The position numbers and the translations under genes were made by a program. A model generated the notes under the pieces. That model made no database searches, had not been told where the DNA came from, and worked only from the letters and a program-made list of their open reading frames with translations. Below are positions 15,356 through 17,561 of a stretch of DNA of 17,561 nt, one piece after another. The stretch's first letter is position 1. Each line of letters opens with the position of its first letter. The DNA is taken from the NCBI GenBank assembly GCA_018715295.1, contig DVLY01000179.1, positions 1 to 17,561 on the forward strand, read 5' to 3'. Origin of the DNA: Candidatus Merdimorpha stercoravium (lineage in GTDB: Bacteria > Bacteroidota > Bacteroidia > Flavobacteriales > UBA1820).

Positions 15356-16630
15356 TTACTTGCAGGTCATGATGTCGATGATCTCCCGGTCGGTGGAATC
15401 CATCGCCGAAATCGCGATCCGCGACAAGTTGCCGATGGAATGTTCGACATCGGGATCGAGGATGCCTTCGCACTGGGCCTTTTCCCCGCCTTCTACCGCC
15501 ATGTACACCGCTTCGTAAGCTGCGGCAATGCCCACCGAGGCTTTCATCGAGCAGGAAGCCTTGGCTCCGTCGCAGAAAAGGCCGGAGATGTTGGCGATGA
15601 TCAGTTGGATGACATTCTCGATCTGCTCGAGGGTTGCGCCCCGCAGGAAGGCGATCCCGCAGGCGGCTCCGATGGAGGCCGGAACGATCCCGCACAGGGC
15701 GGACAGAGGGCCGATGCGGTGTTTGATGTGGATGGGAATGAGATTGGCAAAAGCCAACGCGCGCAGGAGCAACTCGGTATCGGCTCCGGCGGCCAGGGCT
15801 GCTTCGATCACCGGCACGTAAATGGTGATCCCTTGGTTGCCGCTGCCGCTGTTGGTCATCACCGGCAACATCGAGCCGGACATCCGGGCATCGATCCCGG
15901 CGGCGACCTTGGCCATCGAGCGGCGCATCAGGTCGGAATCGGATGAAGACTTGGCCGAAAGGATCTTGCCCAGGCAATAGCCATAGCGTTTCTTCAGCCC
16001 GGCATCGGCAATGCGCCAGTTGGCTTCGGCCCCGCGGACCAGATCGGAGAGGCGTTCCACATCGACGCTGCGGGCAAACTCGTACAGACGGGCGACGGAC
16101 ATCCCTTCGATATTCCCTTGCTCGTCCTGCCGATAGGCAGGGGCTTCTGCTTTTTCCCAAACTACCTCTCCGTCGCGGGTGGCGCGGGTGATGCCGGTAT
16201 GGTGTTTTTCGACGGTAGCCGAGGCGGTATGCCCGTCGTCGGAACGGACGGTGGCTTCGATGAAGAGTTTGTCCACCTCCTCGGCGATGGAGATATCCAC
16301 CCCTCCCTGCGCGGCAAAATCGACCGCCCGGGAAGCGACCTCAGCGGTTACGCCCTCCAACACTTCCAGGGCGCGATCCGACGAACCGGTCAGACAGCCC
16401 ATGGCGGCCGCCACTTCCAGCCCGCGTTGATCCGTGCCGGGGATGCCTACGCCCCGGGCGTTTTTATAAATGTTGCCGCTCACGCGCAGGTGCACATGGA
16501 CCGGTGTTTTCCCCAGGATTTCCCGAGCCTTGACCACGGCCAATGCCACGGCGATGGGTTCGGTACAGCCCAATGCCATCCCGGTATCGGCGTGAAGGAT
16601 CTCGAGAATGCTTTCGTCGGAGAGTTCCAT
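15356..16630 (-). CDS. cyuA: UPF0597 family, CyuA-type L-cysteine desulfidase
   Basis: Characterised family members degrade L-cysteine to pyruvate, ammonia and sulfide with a [4Fe-4S] cluster; the family is related to the L-serine dehydratase alpha chain. The 424-residue product has the N-terminal ALGCTEPIA motif (C22), the SGSGNQGI loop (261-268) and the cluster-ligand-like CDGAKASC motif (C353, C360), plus C313 and C324. Length is standard. The ATG at 16630 follows AGAAAGG directly, and a TAAATTTG box lies upstream. It heads an operon-like run with a lipid kinase, MscS and crcB. No cysteine transporter or regulator (as in E. coli cyuPAR) is adjacent, so the substrate, Cys or a related amino acid, is inferred from the family. 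Confidence 0.88.
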   Translation of the reverse strand: MELSDESILEILHADTGMALGCTEPIAVALAVVKAREILGKTPVHVHLRVSGNIYKNARGVGIPGTDQRGLEVAAAMGCLTGSSDRALEVLEGVTAEVASRAVDFAAQGGVDISIAEEVDKLFIEATVRSDDGHTASATVEKHHTGITRATRDGEVVWEKAEAPAYRQDEQGNIEGMSVARLYEFARSVDVERLSDLVRGAEANWRIADAGLKKRYGYCLGKILSAKSSSDSDLMRRSMAKVAAGIDARMSGSMLPVMTNSGSGNQGITIYVPVIEAALAAGADTELLLRALAFANLIPIHIKHRIGPLSALCGIVPASIGAACGIAFLRGATLEQIENVIQLIIANISGLFCDGAKASCSMKASVGIAAAYEAVYMAVEGGEKAQCEGILDPDVEHSIGNLSRIAISAMDSTDREIIDIMTCK

Positions 16631-16673
16631 CCTTTCTCGGTGTTTAATGGATCGAAAAGAATCCCGTTTCTTG

Positions 16674-16681
16674 CAAATTTA
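16674..16681 (-). promoter_or_regulatory. Possible -7 promoter box of the UPF0597 operon
   Basis: On the minus strand TAAATTTG matches TAnnTTTG and ends 43 bases before the ATG at 16630, just downstream of the terminator of the preceding gene. No good -33 element is seen at 19-21 bases, so confidence is moderate. Confidence 0.4.
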
Positions 16682-16683
16682 TG

Positions 16684-16715
16684 CAAAAAAGAGCGCCTTT
16701 CTTCTCCAGGCGCCC
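16684..16715 (-). terminator. Intrinsic terminator of the right-end gene
   Basis: Read on the minus strand, GGGCGCCT pairs with AGGCGCTC (one G-U pair) around a purine-rich loop and is followed by six T. It lies 35 bases after the stop of the right-end gene (16751) and separates it from the UPF0597 operon. Confidence 0.8.
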
Positions 16716-16750
16716 TTTTTCCGGATAAAATATCTTTCCCTCAAGACCGC

Positions 16751-17561
16751 TTACAGGGGTTGAGCCCCGTCGAGGTCTTTCTTCTTGGTGTACTTGACGA
16801 CAAGCCGCAGGTTTTCGCCACTGAGCACGGACATGTTGGGCGCTTTCTGTGCGGCGCCCATCGGCAGGCGAAGCCCTACACGCACCGGCCCGCTGTTCTC
16901 TCCGTACACGGCGTCGATCAGGGTTCGGGTTACCCGCATGCGGTACTTGCCGGGATTGGCAAATTCGGAGGCGGTCGAGTTTTCGTTGATCACCCCGTTG
17001 AGCCCGTAGATGGAACGCGGCGAATAGTACCACTCACCCTCTTCTTCCGAGAAGGTCGCTTCGTCCGGGAGGTAGAAATCGACTTTCTTGGTCGGGATTC
17101 CCGTTTCCGGATCCCAGAACACGAACTGGTCGGCGTAGGGATACACGTACATCCACAGTTCGGCAGCAGGCGTAACACCACTGTACGAATCGTCGTTCTT
17201 GGTCGTAAAGTCGATGTAGGCGTCGTTGATCGTCCAACCGTTTTTCCGGATCGTTTCGATGGTCTGCTGGTCGATCAGGTCGACCACGACCTCCGTTTGG
17301 CCGAAAGGAAGGATGTAAAGGGTTTTTTCACCGTTGAGCGTATCGGGATTCTGGATCATCGCTTCGATGCGCGGATCGAGCGTTACCTGGATGGAGTTGG
17401 CAGCTACCGCTCCCGAGTAATCGCTCTGATAGAACACAAGGTCCGTCGTCATCTCGGTAGAGGTGGCGGTATGATAATATATGGTAACTGCACATGAGCG
17501 GCCTGTCAAACCTGTTTCCTGCCCCATATTGAGCATCATGAAAGGCATCCGGACTCCCTCC
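16751..17561 (-). CDS. 3' part of a surface/lipoprotein-like protein (partial)
   Basis: The frame is open to the right edge; the first ATG inside it is at 17548, but the reading continues upstream of it (EGVR), so the true start is outside the window. About 269 residues remain. They are beta-strand-rich with many Thr, Tyr and acidic residues and no membrane helix, as in exported Bacteroidetes proteins. The C-terminal part (KYRMRVTRTLIDAVYG, then LRLVVKYTKKK at the end) recalls the end of DUF4270-type cell-surface lipoproteins, but this is a tentative resemblance. The N-terminus, where a signal peptide and lipobox would be, is missing. No SusC/SusD partner is visible. It ends at a clear terminator and is probably transcribed separately from UPF0597. 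Confidence 0.8.
   Translation of the reverse strand, partial: EGVRMPFMMLNMGQETGLTGRSCAVTIYYHTATSTEMTTDLVFYQSDYSGAVAANSIQVTLDPRIEAMIQNPDTLNGEKTLYILPFGQTEVVVDLIDQQTIETIRKNGWTINDAYIDFTTKNDDSYSGVTPAAELWMYVYPYADQFVFWDPETGIPTKKVDFYLPDEATFSEEEGEWYYSPRSIYGLNGVINENSTASEFANPGKYRMRVTRTLIDAVYGENSGPVRVGLRLPMGAAQKAPNMSVLSGENLRLVVKYTKKKDLDGAQPL

Noticed and set aside
15324..16160. Long N-terminal extension of the lipid kinase frame
   Set aside because: It overlaps the UPF0597 gene in another frame, and the family N-terminus MRKVLILINP begins at 15323.
1..17561. CRISPR array, tRNA, rRNA or insertion sequence
   Set aside because: No regularly spaced direct repeats, no cloverleaf or rRNA-like stretch, and no transposase frame could be found by eye.
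1..17561. A new multi-gene defence or secretion system
   Set aside because: Almost every full-length gene belongs to a recognisable housekeeping, efflux or channel family, and the two phage-type genes alone do not make a system.

Overview
The window looks like a GC-rich member of the Bacteroidota, probably Bacteroidales; an Alistipes/Rikenellaceae-type genome would fit, but that is inference. Support comes from TAnnTTTG-type -7 boxes ahead of several genes, weak or absent Shine-Dalgarno sequences, a YgiQ protein with a C-terminal DUF3362-like part, and a long DsbD with an N-terminal DsbC/DsbD-N domain. No rRNA, tRNA, CRISPR array or insertion sequence was seen.

Layout. (1) 1-1301: the end of an unrecognised plus-strand gene, a perfect bidirectional terminator, and two minus-strand phage tail-type genes (a Mu gpG/Phage_tail_S-like protein and a probable tail-terminator partner) with no other phage gene nearby. 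(2) 1302-1573: a promoter-rich gap holding a compact inverted-repeat structure that may be a small RNA or a leader. (3) 1574-7117: tilS, dsbD and a YgiQ-family radical SAM gene. tilS and dsbD are separated by three hairpins lying end to end; dsbD and ygiQ are nearly contiguous. (4) 7118-7401: an AT-rich, structured leader. (5) 7402-12943: a complete tripartite RND efflux operon (adaptor, AcrB-type pump, TolC-type channel) with no linked regulator. (6) 12956-13014: a perfect 59-base palindrome at the meeting point of the plus- and minus-strand blocks. (7) 13027-16630, minus strand: an operon-like run of a UPF0597 (CyuA-type cysteine desulfidase) gene, a YegS/diacylglycerol-kinase-type lipid kinase, an MscS-type channel and a CrcB/Fluc fluoride channel. 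(8) 16691-17561: a terminator and the 3' part of a surface or lipoprotein-like gene that runs off the right edge.

Functionally most of the window is core metabolism and envelope physiology: tRNA-Ile lysidine formation, periplasmic disulfide reduction, drug or metabolite export, osmotic and fluoride release, and cysteine catabolism. I do not see a convincing new multi-gene defence or mobile system. The items most worth a second look are non-coding: the candidate RNA at about 1333-1405, the triple hairpin array at 2951-3000, the structured efflux leader at 7301-7394 and the palindrome at 12956-13014. The orphan phage gene pair at the left is also notable.
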